64,000 nucleotides of DNA, taken from Planctomycetota bacterium. Its GTDB lineage: Bacteria > Planctomycetota > Phycisphaerae > Phycisphaerales > UBA1924. The translations under genes and the position numbers were made by a program. The notes beneath the pieces are model-generated. The model searched no databases. It was not told where the DNA came from and worked only from the letters and a program-made list of their open reading frames with translations. Where the stretch lies: NCBI GenBank assembly GCA_018968885.1, contig JAGWZK010000018.1:1-64000 (forward strand), given 5' to 3'. Positions 19,446 to 27,458 of this stretch are shown one piece after another. Each line of letters begins with the position of its first letter. Position 1 is the first letter of the stretch.

Positions 19446-21439
19446 ACCACCCGCTCTTCTTCCTTGGATATTCCCAGCGCGGGCCGCACATCCAACTGCA
19501 CCACCGTTGCACCGATCTTCTTGGCGTGCAGGTCTTTGGCCGTCTCCGGATCAACATAGTCAGAGTGGCAGCTCGCCTTGTCCTTATCCGCCCCCACCAC
19601 TTTCTTGGTCTTGGCTGCCAGCTTGTGAATCTCTTCCGGGCTCAGCACACCGCGCTTGGCGAGAATCTCCTGCTGTTCCGCCGTCAACGCGGCAGACTTG
19701 ATCGGCGCACCCAGCTTTCCATTCGCGCCCACCCGCTCGTACCCATCCGCCTTGCCACTCATGAACTCCTGGATCTCTTTGCTGATGCGCACGCTGCACC
19801 AGTCGTGACCGCACATCGCGCAGAAATCCGTATCAACATCCAGGTCTTCATCGTGATACGCGCGGGCTGTATCGGGATCGAAGGACAATTCAAAGTGCTT
19901 TTCCCAGTTCAGCGCTGCACGCGATTTGGTCAATTCATCATCGCGGTTCCGCGTGCCCGGAATGCCTAGGGCAATATCCGCGGCATGGGCCGCGATCTTG
20001 TACGCGATGCACCCTTGCTTGACATCGTCCTTCTTCGGCAGGCCCAGATGCTCCTTGGGCGTCACATAGCACAGCATCGCCGCGCCGTGATACGCCATCG
20101 CCGTCGCGCCGATGCAACTGGTGATGTGGTCATACCCCGGGAACATGTCCGTGACCAGCGGCCCGAGCACATAGAACGGCGCGCCGTGGCACAGCGTCCG
20201 CTGCACCTTGGCGTTCCACTCGATCTGGTCAAAGGGCACATGGCCCGGACCTTCGATCATCACTTGCACACCCTTGCGCCAGGCCCGCTCGGTCAGTTCG
20301 CCCAGCGTCTCGAGCTCCGCGATTTGGGCCGCATCCGTGGCATCGGCCAAACCACCGGGACGCAGGCCATCGCCGATCGAGAACGTCACGTCATACTGCC
20401 GCAGGATGTCACAAATATCCTCCCAGCGCGTATACATGATGTTCTCATCGTTATGCACGAGCATCCACTTGGCGAGCAAACTCCCGCCACGGCTCACGAT
20501 CCCGATCAGCCGGTTCTTGACATACTTCAGATGCGCCCGCCGAACGCCCGCGTGAATCGTGAAATAGTCCACACCTTGCTTGGCCTGATGGTGCAGCGAC
20601 GCTTCGATCGTGGCCCAATCCAGGTCCTCGATCTTCTTGCCGATGATCATCGAATAGATCGGCACCGTGCCGATCGGCACCGTGCTGTTCTCGATGATCG
20701 CTGCGCGGCAGGCGTCCAGATCGCCGCCCGTGGACAGGTCCATCACCGTGTCCGCGCCCCACTTCTCCGCCCACTTGAGTTTTTCGACTTCTTCATCGGT
20801 GCCGCTGGAAACGGGTGATGCCCCCATGTTGGCGTTCACCTTGGTCTTGCTGGCGCGGCCGATCGCCATCGGATCGAGCTTGTGCTTCAAGTGGTTGATA
20901 TTGGCAGGAATCACCAGCCGTCCCGCGGCGACCTCATCGCGCACCGCCTCGGCACCCCGCCCGGGAAAGAGCACATCAAAGTGGGTCTCACGCTCTGCCA
21001 CACGCTTCATCTGCGGCGTGATGATGCCAAGTCGCGCCGATTCGAGCTGCGTGATGGGCGTGAAATCTGCCGGATAGATCACTCGCAGCACATCGCCTTT
21101 GGCAGTTGCGAATTCGCGCACCGACTTGTCACCCACGCAGCGTGAGCAGACTTCCGTCGAGGGCTTGACGCCTGATGCTGTGTTGCCCAGGTTCACCACG
21201 CTCCAACCCTCGGGGAGAAAGTCCCAGGCCGTCTTGGCGCTCGGCGCTGGCATTCCCGGCGCATCGGGCGAAGAGAACATCAATGGCCCACCCACATCCG
21301 GCGCGTTGGCAAACGAACCCGGCGTGGTCACATTCGGTGTCGTGGCAGGGTTGAGTCCGCCACGGAGGGGGGGCAGAAATCGCGAAGTCGCGGCAGCCGA
21401 GTGCGTGCGACCATTGAGAACAGACGTATCGAGTGACAT
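19442..21439 (-). CDS. thiC: Phosphomethylpyrimidine synthase
   Basis: 665 residues. Radical SAM enzyme that rearranges aminoimidazole ribotide into hydroxymethylpyrimidine phosphate in thiamine synthesis. The C-terminal [4Fe-4S] motif C-x2-C-x4-C is present as CAMCGHDWC at residues 540-548. Other family blocks are seen: [11 protein letters not shown]-like region, [43 protein letters not shown] and [12 protein letters not shown]. Compared with E. coli ThiC (631 aa) it has an N-terminal extension and a C-terminal tail of about 115 residues after the cluster. It lies behind a TPP riboswitch; GGAGGG lies 8 nt before the ATG. Confidence 0.97.
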   Translation of the reverse strand: MSLDTSVLNGRTHSAAATSRFLPPLRGGLNPATTPNVTTPGSFANAPDVGGPLMFSSPDAPGMPAPSAKTAWDFLPEGWSVVNLGNTASGVKPSTEVCSRCVGDKSVREFATAKGDVLRVIYPADFTPITQLESARLGIITPQMKRVAERETHFDVLFPGRGAEAVRDEVAAGRLVIPANINHLKHKLDPMAIGRASKTKVNANMGASPVSSGTDEEVEKLKWAEKWGADTVMDLSTGGDLDACRAAIIENSTVPIGTVPIYSMIIGKKIEDLDWATIEASLHHQAKQGVDYFTIHAGVRRAHLKYVKNRLIGIVSRGGSLLAKWMLVHNDENIMYTRWEDICDILRQYDVTFSIGDGLRPGGLADATDAAQIAELETLGELTERAWRKGVQVMIEGPGHVPFDQIEWNAKVQRTLCHGAPFYVLGPLVTDMFPGYDHITSCIGATAMAYHGAAMLCYVTPKEHLGLPKKDDVKQGCIAYKIAAHAADIALGIPGTRNRDDELTKSRAALNWEKHFELSFDPDTARAYHDEDLDVDTDFCAMCGHDWCSVRISKEIQEFMSGKADGYERVGANGKLGAPIKSAALTAEQQEILAKRGVLSPEEIHKLAAKTKKVVGADKDKASCHSDYVDPETAKDLHAKKIGATVVQLDVRPALGISKEEERVV

Positions 21440-21445
21440 GTTGCT

Positions 21446-21520
21446 TTCCCTCCGCCGGTACGAACCGGATCAGGTTCCACGGGTGCATCTCAGGTCGCCA
21501 CCGGCGACCGCCCCGAGCGT
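21446..21520 (-). promoter_or_regulatory. TPP riboswitch (THI element) upstream of thiC
   Basis: The minus strand shows the conserved THI-box pieces in order: GCTCGGGG, CTGAGATGCACCC, GAACCTGATCCGGTT, and GTACCGGCGGAGGGAA. These match the TPP aptamer consensus (CUGAGA, ACCC, GAACCUGAUC, GGCGUAGGGAA). The aptamer ends about 7 nt before the thiC ATG, and its last conserved block GGAGGG doubles as the Shine-Dalgarno sequence. Control of translation start by direct sequestration on thiamine pyrophosphate binding is therefore likely. Confidence 0.96.
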
Positions 21521-21630
21521 GGCGGAGTTTATGCGGCCCATCGACCAACAAATGCCTCTATTTGACCCGCCTTTCCGCGCGACACTACCTCCAAAGCTCG
21601 TACTTTCAGGAGCTGGAACTACCCTCACTC

Positions 21631-21774
21631 ATGCTCTTTCCCGAGGCCGTCTATGAAACTGTTCTGTATGGCGACAATGTGCCCGCACTCGCAGACTTCT
21701 ACTCGCGCGTGATGGGGCTGCGACTCTTGCCGGGAGCTGATGAACACGGTGCCGCGCTCAGGTTCCCAAGCTGA
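21631..21774 (+). pseudogene. 5' fragment of a VOC/glyoxalase-family gene
   Basis: Codes for 47 residues reading FPEAVYETVLYGDNVPALADF and YSRVMGLRLLPG..ALRFPS before a stop. This is the first beta-alpha-beta unit of a vicinal-oxygen-chelate protein, whose full module would be about 120-130 residues. The frame ends inside a sequence identical in nature to the 3' half of tRNA-Gly, so the gene was cut by recombination. The missing 3' part was not found in the window. AGGAG occurs upstream but 18 nt away. Confidence 0.7.
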
Positions 21775-21804
21775 ATGTCGCCGGTTCGATCCCGGTCGCC
21801 CGCT
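21763..21804 (+). other. 3' half of tRNA-Gly(CCC), attachment-site-like
   Basis: The 42 nt from the anticodon loop TTCCCAA through GCTGA (anticodon stem), variable ATGTC, T-arm GCCGG-TTCGATC-CCGGT and acceptor strand CGCCCGC plus discriminator T form a correct tRNA 3' half with anticodon CCC. The upstream 5' half is missing: VOC coding sequence is there instead. Integrative elements that enter tRNA genes leave such 3' copies, so this is read as an att site or recombination scar. No second copy was noticed in the window. Confidence 0.8.
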
Positions 21805-21810
21805 TTGTCT

Positions 21811-21846
21811 GCCGCCGATGTCACACGATGACACCGGCGGCTTTTC
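21811..21846 (+). terminator. Intrinsic terminator after the tRNA-Gly fragment
   Basis: GCCGCCG-a-TGTCA (21811-21823), loop CACGA, TGACA-c-CGGCGGC (21829-21841), then CTTTTC. A 12-bp stem with one mismatch and a U4 run. It sits 7 nt after the tRNA 3' end, so it is probably the original terminator of the tRNA-Gly gene carried along in the junction. Confidence 0.8.
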
Positions 21847-22300
21847 ATTGACAAGCCCCGCAGAATCCGCGAGTTCCGGCGAGGCGGGAAGGAGCGGCGG
21901 GATCTCGGCCAACAGCCCGACGATGACAGGGAATGACCTGGGTGGACGCTCGCTTGTGCAAGCGCGTGTGCAAGTGGTTGTGCAAGGCGTGGCGGGGGTG
22001 AGGACGCCGATCGGCAGCGCCATGGTTGGAAGCGTGGTGCGGGGCTCGGACGGCCACCGCGGCGTGGGTACATCGTTCAGACTCGCACGCCATCGTTTCG
22101 ACTGGCGTGTCCAGGCGGCTGGGATCCAACCGTGTGGATGAGCCGTTTGGGACGGTGGTTCATGCCCAGGGGTTCTGGGAGTCTCGACGACCACCACGCC
22201 CATCCGCGGCGTCGCATCCGATAACCCGGATTGGCCTCGATCTGGCGAACCGATCCCTCCGTCTGTCGTTGCCCATCTTGCCAAAGGACAATCTTCGCGG
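21847..22300. other. Gene-free stretch, possible eroded integrase tail
   Basis: No convincing gene. On the minus strand the composition between about 21850 and 22050 resembles the variable C-terminal tails of planctomycete integrases, which often end by reading into a tRNA attachment site. Three imperfect 12-bp tandem units ending in GTGCAAG lie at 21951-21986. The reading frame is too short and divergent to annotate as a gene. Confidence 0.25.
21951..21986. repeat. Three imperfect 12-bp tandem repeats ending in GTGCAAG
   Basis: CGCTTGTGCAAG (21951-21962), CGCGTGTGCAAG (21963-21974) and TGGTTGTGCAAG (21975-21986). The last seven bases are identical in all three. They lie about 150 bp from the tRNA-Gly fragment, where integrase arm-type binding sites could be expected; that role is inference. 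Confidence 0.5.
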
Positions 22301-22308
22301 ATTTCTGG

Positions 22309-22335
22309 TTGACGGGGGGGGGGGTAGCGCATAAT
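22309..22335 (+). promoter_or_regulatory. Promoter with an 11-G homopolymer between -35 and -10
   Basis: TTGACG (22309-22314) and CATAAT (22330-22335) match the -35 and -10 consensus in 5 of 6 positions each. The 15-nt spacer is ten G followed by TAGCG; with the last base of the -35 box the G run is 11 long (22314-22324). The PEP-CTERM-like gene starts about 90 nt downstream. Slippage of the G run by one or two bases would bring the spacer to 16-17 nt, so expression may be phase variable. Confidence 0.6.
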
Positions 22336-22425
22336 GGAAAGAGCGGAGTTTCCCCGTGCCCGGCTGGTGCCGTGCGCGTGCCGCGGTCAACGATCGCCGC
22401 CCAACGGCGGCTGAGGAGAGAGAGC

Positions 22426-23070
22426 ATGAAGACATCGATCGCTATCGGTGCGTTGGCCCTCGTGGCCGTCGCGGGTTCTGCGAACGCTGGCATCGTGGAT
22501 TCGTTCACGACCGCGGGGAATAGCAGCACCAACGGATTTGGTGCGCCCTGGGTGAACATCCCCGGCTCGCTCTTTAACCAGCGTCAGGTGGCGCGGTTCA
22601 ACTCCGCGGGCACTGGCACCGCCTCCGTCGCGAGCGGCGCTTGGAATGCGTTCCTTCCTCAGTACAACACCACCGGCTCGCCCAGCTCAAGCGTCCTGAC
22701 CTACCGGCAGGACAGTTCCTTCTCGACGATCGATCTGAGCGGGATCGCGTCCATGTCGTTCGACATTGCCGTGACTGGGTCGGTCACGTTTTTCTGGAAC
22801 ATCATGGATGTGAACGGCTTCATCATCGATTACCCCGGCCCCTTTACCCTCTCGGCTGGATCGAGCACTCAGACCCTCAACTTCAGCACCGCGAACATCG
22901 ATCTTGGATTTGACATCAGCGCGGTTAATCGAATGCAGATCTGGATCTCCGCCGCTTCTGCCAACTCGAGCATTTCGGTCACAAACTTCACCTACACGCT
23001 CGTCCCGACCCCCGGCGCCGTCGCGGTCCTGGGCCTCGGCGGCCTCGTCGCCGCCCGTCGTCGCCGCTGA
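22426..23070 (+). CDS. PEP-CTERM-like surface protein behind a poly-G promoter
   Basis: 214 residues. Signal peptide at about 1-21 (ALALVAVAGSANA), a beta-rich body with many Ser/Thr/Asn, and a C-terminal anchor: VPTPGAVAVLGLGGLVAARRRR-type (PxPG, 13 hydrophobic residues, RRRR). The anchor is expected to be processed by an exosortase/archaeosortase-like enzyme or kept as a membrane tail. GAGGAG lies before the ATG at 22426, which rules out the longer frame. The upstream promoter has the G11 spacer. Partners unknown; no exosortase gene is seen in the window. Confidence 0.88.
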   Translation: MKTSIAIGALALVAVAGSANAGIVDSFTTAGNSSTNGFGAPWVNIPGSLFNQRQVARFNSAGTGTASVASGAWNAFLPQYNTTGSPSSSVLTYRQDSSFSTIDLSGIASMSFDIAVTGSVTFFWNIMDVNGFIIDYPGPFTLSAGSSTQTLNFSTANIDLGFDISAVNRMQIWISAASANSSISVTNFTYTLVPTPGAVAVLGLGGLVAARRRR

Positions 23071-23109
23071 GTTCGCTCGGCACTGACCGCACAACCTGAG
23101 TTCAATCCT

Positions 23110-23139
23110 CCACGGCCCGGGCACACGCTCGGGCCGTGG
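23110..23139 (+). terminator. Hairpin after the PEP-CTERM-like gene
   Basis: CCACGGCCCG and CGGGCCGTGG form a perfect 10-bp stem with a short loop, 40 nt after the stop codon. No strong U-run follows (GCGTTCATTG), so termination may be weak; it may also act between the convergent PEP-CTERM-like gene and the integrase. Confidence 0.55.
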
Positions 23140-23153
23140 GCGTTCATTGAACC

Positions 23154-24612
23154 TCACATCACGGCCACTGCCTCCGCCCGCTCTCCATCCGCTCCCAGCG
23201 GCAGGTCCGGCAGGCTCGCCACTGCCCGGGCCATGTCGAGGAGTTTGGGGTCGGTGTAGACGTTGGCTGTCAGGCTCGGGTCGCTGTGCCGCATCGCGGC
23301 CTGGGCCGTCCGGAGCGGAACGCCCGCCTTCGACAGGTGCGTTCCGAAGGTGTGCCGCAGGGCGTGGATGTCGATCGTGCGGCCGCGCTCGTCGGTCTTG
23401 ACGACAACCTCTTTGCCGCCGCGCTGCTCGACGCGGGCCAGACCCGCGAACACCAAGTCACGGTCGAAGATACGGATCAGCCCGTCGGGCACGTCAAACA
23501 GCGGCTCGTCGCTCGGCAGTGCGGCGGGGATCGGCTCATCCGCGTCGCGGGCGGCCTGCTGCGCCCACGCCAGACGATCGGCCAACCAAGCGCGGATATC
23601 TGCGGCAAGGTCGGTCCGCAGCGGGATCTCCGACCCGCGGCGATTCTTCTCGTCGCGGGCGTTCAGCAACAGGTGCGGCACCCGGCCGCCCCCCCCCATC
23701 GAGATCGACCTGGCCCACGGTGATGCTGGCCAGCTCGCCCTTCCGCAGGCCGGTGAGCACGAGCGTCTTGTAGATCAGCGCCCGCTCGCGGCCGATGCGC
23801 AGCAGGTTCTCGCGCGTCGCGGGCGTCACCTTCGCATGAGCCTGCCCCTTCGCCTCACCGCGTCGCACGGTCATCGCGTCGGCCAGCGGGCGGCGCTGGG
23901 CGGCGTCCAGAAGGCGGGCCAATTCCTCTTCAGTCAGGGCCCGGCGCTGCCGCCGCGTGTCGGCCCGCTGGTCGGCCACCGCGACGGCCAGCAGCGGGTT
24001 GTGGGTCAGCCGCCCGGCGCGGACGCACCAGTTGATGAACGTGACGCACGCCTGCCGGTATAGCCGTTCCGTGTGCCCGCGGACATGCCCGTGTCCGCCT
24101 GATCCCGGAGCCACCGCTCGACCGTCGCGGCCGTGAAGTCTCGCAATCGCTTCACGCCCCGGTCGGTAGCGACACGAGCCACCCGGCGGCGGGCCTGGAT
24201 GTACCAGTGCTCGGTGCTGCCCTTCAGACGCAGGTGGTCGCGCCACGCGTCGAGGTTGGTTTCGATCGACTCGGCCCCGTGCCGGGAGGCAGCGTCCTCC
24301 TCGGGCGTGATCACGCCAGCGCGGATCAGTTCGGCCCGGCGCACCAGTTGGGCCAGCACCGCCCGCGCGGCGGTCTCATCGGAACAGCCGGTCGGACGTT
24401 CGATCCAGTACCCTGCGGCGTCGCGGAACTTGGCGATGTACGACTTGGTCGTGCCGGCATGCGGACACGGCCGTCGGCGGCGGTGAACACCTCGGCGGTG
24501 CGGAGTTTGCCGCTGCGGATGCGATAGCGGGCAATGCGCTTGCCGCACTGACGTTGATCTCCGCGCCGGGCGGAAGCGGTGCGGTCCAGGATTTGCGGAA
24601 CACGGTGCCCAT
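23154..24612 (-). pseudogene. Tyrosine recombinase/integrase broken by frameshifts
   Basis: Pieces of one integrase lie in successive frames: N-terminus MGTVFRKSWTAPLPPG, then GKLRTAEVFTAADGRVRMP, a SAM-like core-binding part (YIAKFRDAAGYWIERPTG, VERWLRDQADT), ERLYRQACVTFINWCVRAGRL with LTGLRKGELASI (first catalytic Arg), and the end HALRHTFGTHL, MRHSD, NVYTD with catalytic His-x-x-Arg, His and Tyr. At least four frame changes are needed. One is at a nine-C run (23689-23697) in the plus strand. All catalytic residues survive, so the decay is recent or some shifts are sequence errors. Adjacent to an excisionase-like gene. Confidence 0.88.
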
Positions 24613-24756
24613 GGGGCGAATCTCCATCCGCCCCTGCCGCGTTTCGGAACGGTCGGCCGGGGTCACAGTGAGGGCTGGCCGGTGGCACGGGTCAAGTCGC
24701 TCGTTGGCGGTTGGGCCAAGGAGCGATTCATGCGAAGATGTGGACCAGGTCGCGTA

Positions 24757-25446
24757 CTACAGCCCCTTGCGGGCCTTGGCGTGCGCCCGCTCGGCGTCGG
24801 TGAGCCGGGTCTCCGCGGCCGCGAGTGCGGCCTTGGCCCGCTCGAGCTCATCCTTCAGCCGGGCCTCCTGCTCCTGCTGATCGCGTGAGATCGGGAGGTT
24901 CCGCAGATCACGCTCCAGCCGCTCGACATCATCGCGGATGCGGTTGCGCTGGTTGAACGCCGCGCACTTCGTCGCCTCGGCCTCAGACGCCTTGCGCTCG
25001 TGCTCGCGACGCTCCATCAGCGCCAGCACCTCTTTGGGCACGCGCGACGCGGGGAGCAGGCCTTCGTCGTACACAGCCAACACGTGCCGGGCCGCCGACT
25101 CGATCGAGTTCAGTTCCCGCTGCGCGTTCTCGGCGTCGAACGAGGTGGCGTCCGCCTCGGACTCGAGTTTGGCGATCTGCGCCTCGGCCTGGGACCGCGT
25201 CGCGTCGGCATGAGCCTTGGTCTTCGTAGCCGCCCGGCGCAGGCGTACGACATCGCCGGCGGAGTGCATGTCTGCGCGGGCCTCGGCGATGCGGGCGATG
25301 ATCGCGTCCGCCGCCGTGGGCTCGATCCCGGCGTCGCTGGCTAGCTCAGCGAGACGGTCGGTCGTCTGACCCGCCCATGCCGCGTCGATGAACGCGGCGC
25401 GGGCCTGCTGCTTCTTGTTCTGGGCGGTCTGGGCAAGGGTTGTCAT
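24757..25446 (-). CDS. Coiled-coil protein of the integrative element
   Basis: 229 residues, mostly long alpha helix with heptad patterning and very high Ala, Glu, Arg and Lys content. Two coiled-coil stretches are apparent, about residues 70-115 and 155-225 (for example ERLERDLRNL, LKDELERAKAAL, AAAETRLTDAERA). No catalytic motif. The ATG overlaps the stop of the preceding small gene (ATGA), so they form one transcript from the excisionase gene down to the integrase. I recognise no family. Its place between excisionase and integrase suggests an element-encoded accessory protein. Confidence 0.75.
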   Translation of the reverse strand: MTTLAQTAQNKKQQARAAFIDAAWAGQTTDRLAELASDAGIEPTAADAIIARIAEARADMHSAGDVVRLRRAATKTKAHADATRSQAEAQIAKLESEADATSFDAENAQRELNSIESAARHVLAVYDEGLLPASRVPKEVLALMERREHERKASEAEATKCAAFNQRNRIRDDVERLERDLRNLPISRDQQEQEARLKDELERAKAALAAAETRLTDAERAHAKARKGL

Positions 25447-25715
25447 GAGGCGTTCCTTTCTAAGAGAGGGACTGAGACCACGCCGCGCAGGTACAGCACC
25501 CGCGCGACTTCAACGATGTGCTTCTCGTGGTCGCTGATGATCCGACGGGCCAGCGTGTGGACCCAGGCGTGCCGCTGGGCCCACCGCTCGGGTTGCTTCT
25601 CGACGCCGGCGATGCACCACCGCGCGATCGTGATGTGGTCGGGGACGGCCCGAGCGATGGCTTTGTGGAGGTCGGCCGCGGTTTCGACCGTGGCGACCGT
25701 CTCAAGCGTCGGCAG
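25443..25715 (-). CDS. Small conserved-looking protein with unclear start
   Basis: A frame of about 90 codons lies between the excisionase-like and coiled-coil genes. It reads plausible protein (DLHKAIARAVPDHITIARW, then HAWVHTLARRIISDHEKHIVEVARVL), and its TGA overlaps the next ATG. No ATG, GTG or TTG opens it; the nearest candidate is a CTG at 25715, or it begins inside the upstream gene after a frameshift. Amphipathic helices, no named domain. Likely part of the element operon. Confidence 0.5.
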   Translation of the reverse strand: MPTLETVATVETAADLHKAIARAVPDHITIARWCIAGVEKQPERWAQRHAWVHTLARRIISDHEKHIVEVARVLYLRGVVSVPLLERNAS

Positions 25716-25917
25716 CGGCCGAAGTCTTGCGGTCGAGGTGCTCGCGGAGATCGGAAAGACGCCAGCGCACGACGCGATCGCCTAGGCGGATGGGCGCGGG
25801 GAGCTCACCACTCTGGACCATTCGCCAAATCGTGCGAGCATTGACGCCGAGCAGTTCCGCCACCTCGCGGACGTTGATCACCGCGACGTCGGTCTTTCGG
25901 ACCTGAAGTTCATCCAT
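25702..25917 (-). CDS. Excisionase/AlpA-like helix-turn-helix protein
   Basis: 71 residues. The pattern VREVAELLGVNARTIWRMVQ, SGELPAP, IRLGDRVVRWRLSDLREHL is the winged helix-turn-helix of AlpA/Xis-type excisionases and phage regulators. Such proteins bind near att sites and steer the integrase toward excision. First gene of the coiled-coil/integrase operon. The start at 25917 fits the domain; the longer frame adds a Cys/Ala-rich stretch that does not look coding. Confidence 0.88.
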   Translation of the reverse strand: MDELQVRKTDVAVINVREVAELLGVNARTIWRMVQSGELPAPIRLGDRVVRWRLSDLREHLDRKTSAAADA

Positions 25918-25999
25918 GAATGCACCCAGAGTGCCGTCGCGAGCGGGAGCAACCGGCTCGCAGGCGCAGGACAACGGGAACCCCGGCGCACCGTGTGAG

Positions 26000-26732
26000 G
26001 GGGGCGGCGGGGCGGGCTGGTGTTGGATCGCGGCAGGTTGGCTGGATTGGGCTGAGTGGCTGGTTCGGTTGTGTGCGTAGGCGGGTGAGGCTCTACATCA
26101 CCCATCTACGCGAAAGCCACGCGGCGTGGCGAAGACTCGGGAGGATTCTCCGGGGCCGCGAGTGACCCCGGGACCCTCAATATGTGCACGATCCGGCAAA
26201 AGTGTCGCGCGGAATCGTGTTCCTGTCGTCGTGCGTCATGGTCTGCGTCCCCGAGTACCTCTCTGCCGTTCTCGGCGATCTGTCGCGCGGAATCGGCGAA
26301 GCCGTGCCGCAAACGCGTTCCGCCATAGAGCATCTAACCCGTTCGCGGGCGGTTTCCCGAAGATGTGCGTCATTTTCGTGCAGATTCCTGACATAGCCCG
26401 TCCGCGAGCGTCCCCCTGCATGCCTTTATGCAATTCCGGGGAGGGTTGTGGCGCCTTCCGGCAATCTCCGACACGCTACACCTGTGCCGACACGGGTTTC
26501 AGGGTCAGTTGGGGTCAACGCATGCCCCTCTGTGTGCTCCCTATGCAGCCGAAGGACCATCTGCCCGGGGAATCTGGCGACCGAGCGGCCCGAGGCGCGC
26601 AGAGTCCTCACCTGTCATCTCGCACAAGTGGGATCAACTTCACGATGCGGACGGTCGTGTATGCAGTTGTGGAAGGAGCGGCGGTGTTGCTATGCGAGCC
26701 AGTGCCAAGCATCCGTTACAGCGTGCCGAGCC
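26000..26732. other. Gene-free accessory stretch
   Basis: No supported gene. Frames on both strands are rich in Arg/Pro/Ser in the way of shadow frames and have no ribosome sites. TGTCGCGCGGAATCG occurs twice (26203-26217 and 26281-26295). The stretch probably holds the promoter region of the excisionase operon and decayed element DNA. Confidence 0.4.
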
Positions 26733-27458
26733 TTACCTCAACCCCGGAACGTCAGTGGCCGAGAGGCCCGGCGTGGTTGTCCACTTCGGTTTCCAGCCGG
26801 GGCGGTCGACTCGATGGCGGAAGACCACCGTGTTGTCGAGGTCAAGATCGCCCGTCCAGATCCACTTGGCGTCCTTGAAATCGTGCTGGAAGAACGGCTC
26901 TTTCGGTTGTATGCGGTCCTGCGGATACTCGACGGCATTCGTCCAGTCGCGGTCATCGAAGTTCACAGCGAACCAGTTGTCCGGAACTGCGTCGCTCCGC
27001 ACCTTTGGGTTCGCAGTGTCCCGATCGATCGGGCCATGATGGAAGCACTTGGCCTTCCACGCGGCACTCGTGACCGTGCCATCGGAGAACTTGAGAATGA
27101 AGCCGCCGTCACCGATCTGGTTGCCGTACTCGCAGCCCGTGGCGGGGTCTGCGTTGTCCTTGGCGAGCACCGCAATAGTCATCGGATATTCGGGGAGCAG
27201 ATCGACGGCCACAACGTTGTGAGGCAGGAAGTCGATGGAATCCACCGCGACAGGTTTCCCGTTGATGTACATCACGAACCAATTGTCGGCGTACATCGCT
27301 CCGCGGAGCGTGTCGGCCATCGTGGGCTTCACGATTCCACGCTGATCGGGGCGGGGCCGCTTGCCGTCGCGACCGGGCTGCGACGACAAAGCAGCTCCAG
27401 CGAGCAAGGCAAGGCACACGCCACTGACGATGACCAGTGTCCTTTTGCGATGGCTCAT
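26733..27458 (-). CDS. Secreted protein of unknown function, second gene of a phosphoesterase operon
   Basis: 241 residues. Signal peptide at about residues 5-25 (TLVIVSGVCLALLAGAALSSQ), then a soluble exported body with patterns such as MYADNWFVMYINGKPV, DFLPHNVVAVDLLPEYPM, GDGGFILKFSDGTVTSAAWKAK and DNWFAVNFDDRDW. The repeated DNWF plus Asp/Trp pairs suggest a galactose-binding-like beta-sandwich; this is inference. The ATG overlaps the stop of the upstream metallophosphoesterase (ATGA), so the two are coupled. Flanked by decayed DNA, but this gene itself looks intact. Confidence 0.75.
   Translation of the reverse strand: MSHRKRTLVIVSGVCLALLAGAALSSQPGRDGKRPRPDQRGIVKPTMADTLRGAMYADNWFVMYINGKPVAVDSIDFLPHNVVAVDLLPEYPMTIAVLAKDNADPATGCEYGNQIGDGGFILKFSDGTVTSAAWKAKCFHHGPIDRDTANPKVRSDAVPDNWFAVNFDDRDWTNAVEYPQDRIQPKEPFFQHDFKDAKWIWTGDLDLDNTVVFRHRVDRPGWKPKWTTTPGLSATDVPGLR

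Noticed and set aside
21699-22073. Minus-strand frame containing AGDRDRTGDIQLGN
   Set aside because: This peptide is the familiar false translation of a tRNA 3' half; it supports the tRNA fragment, not a gene.
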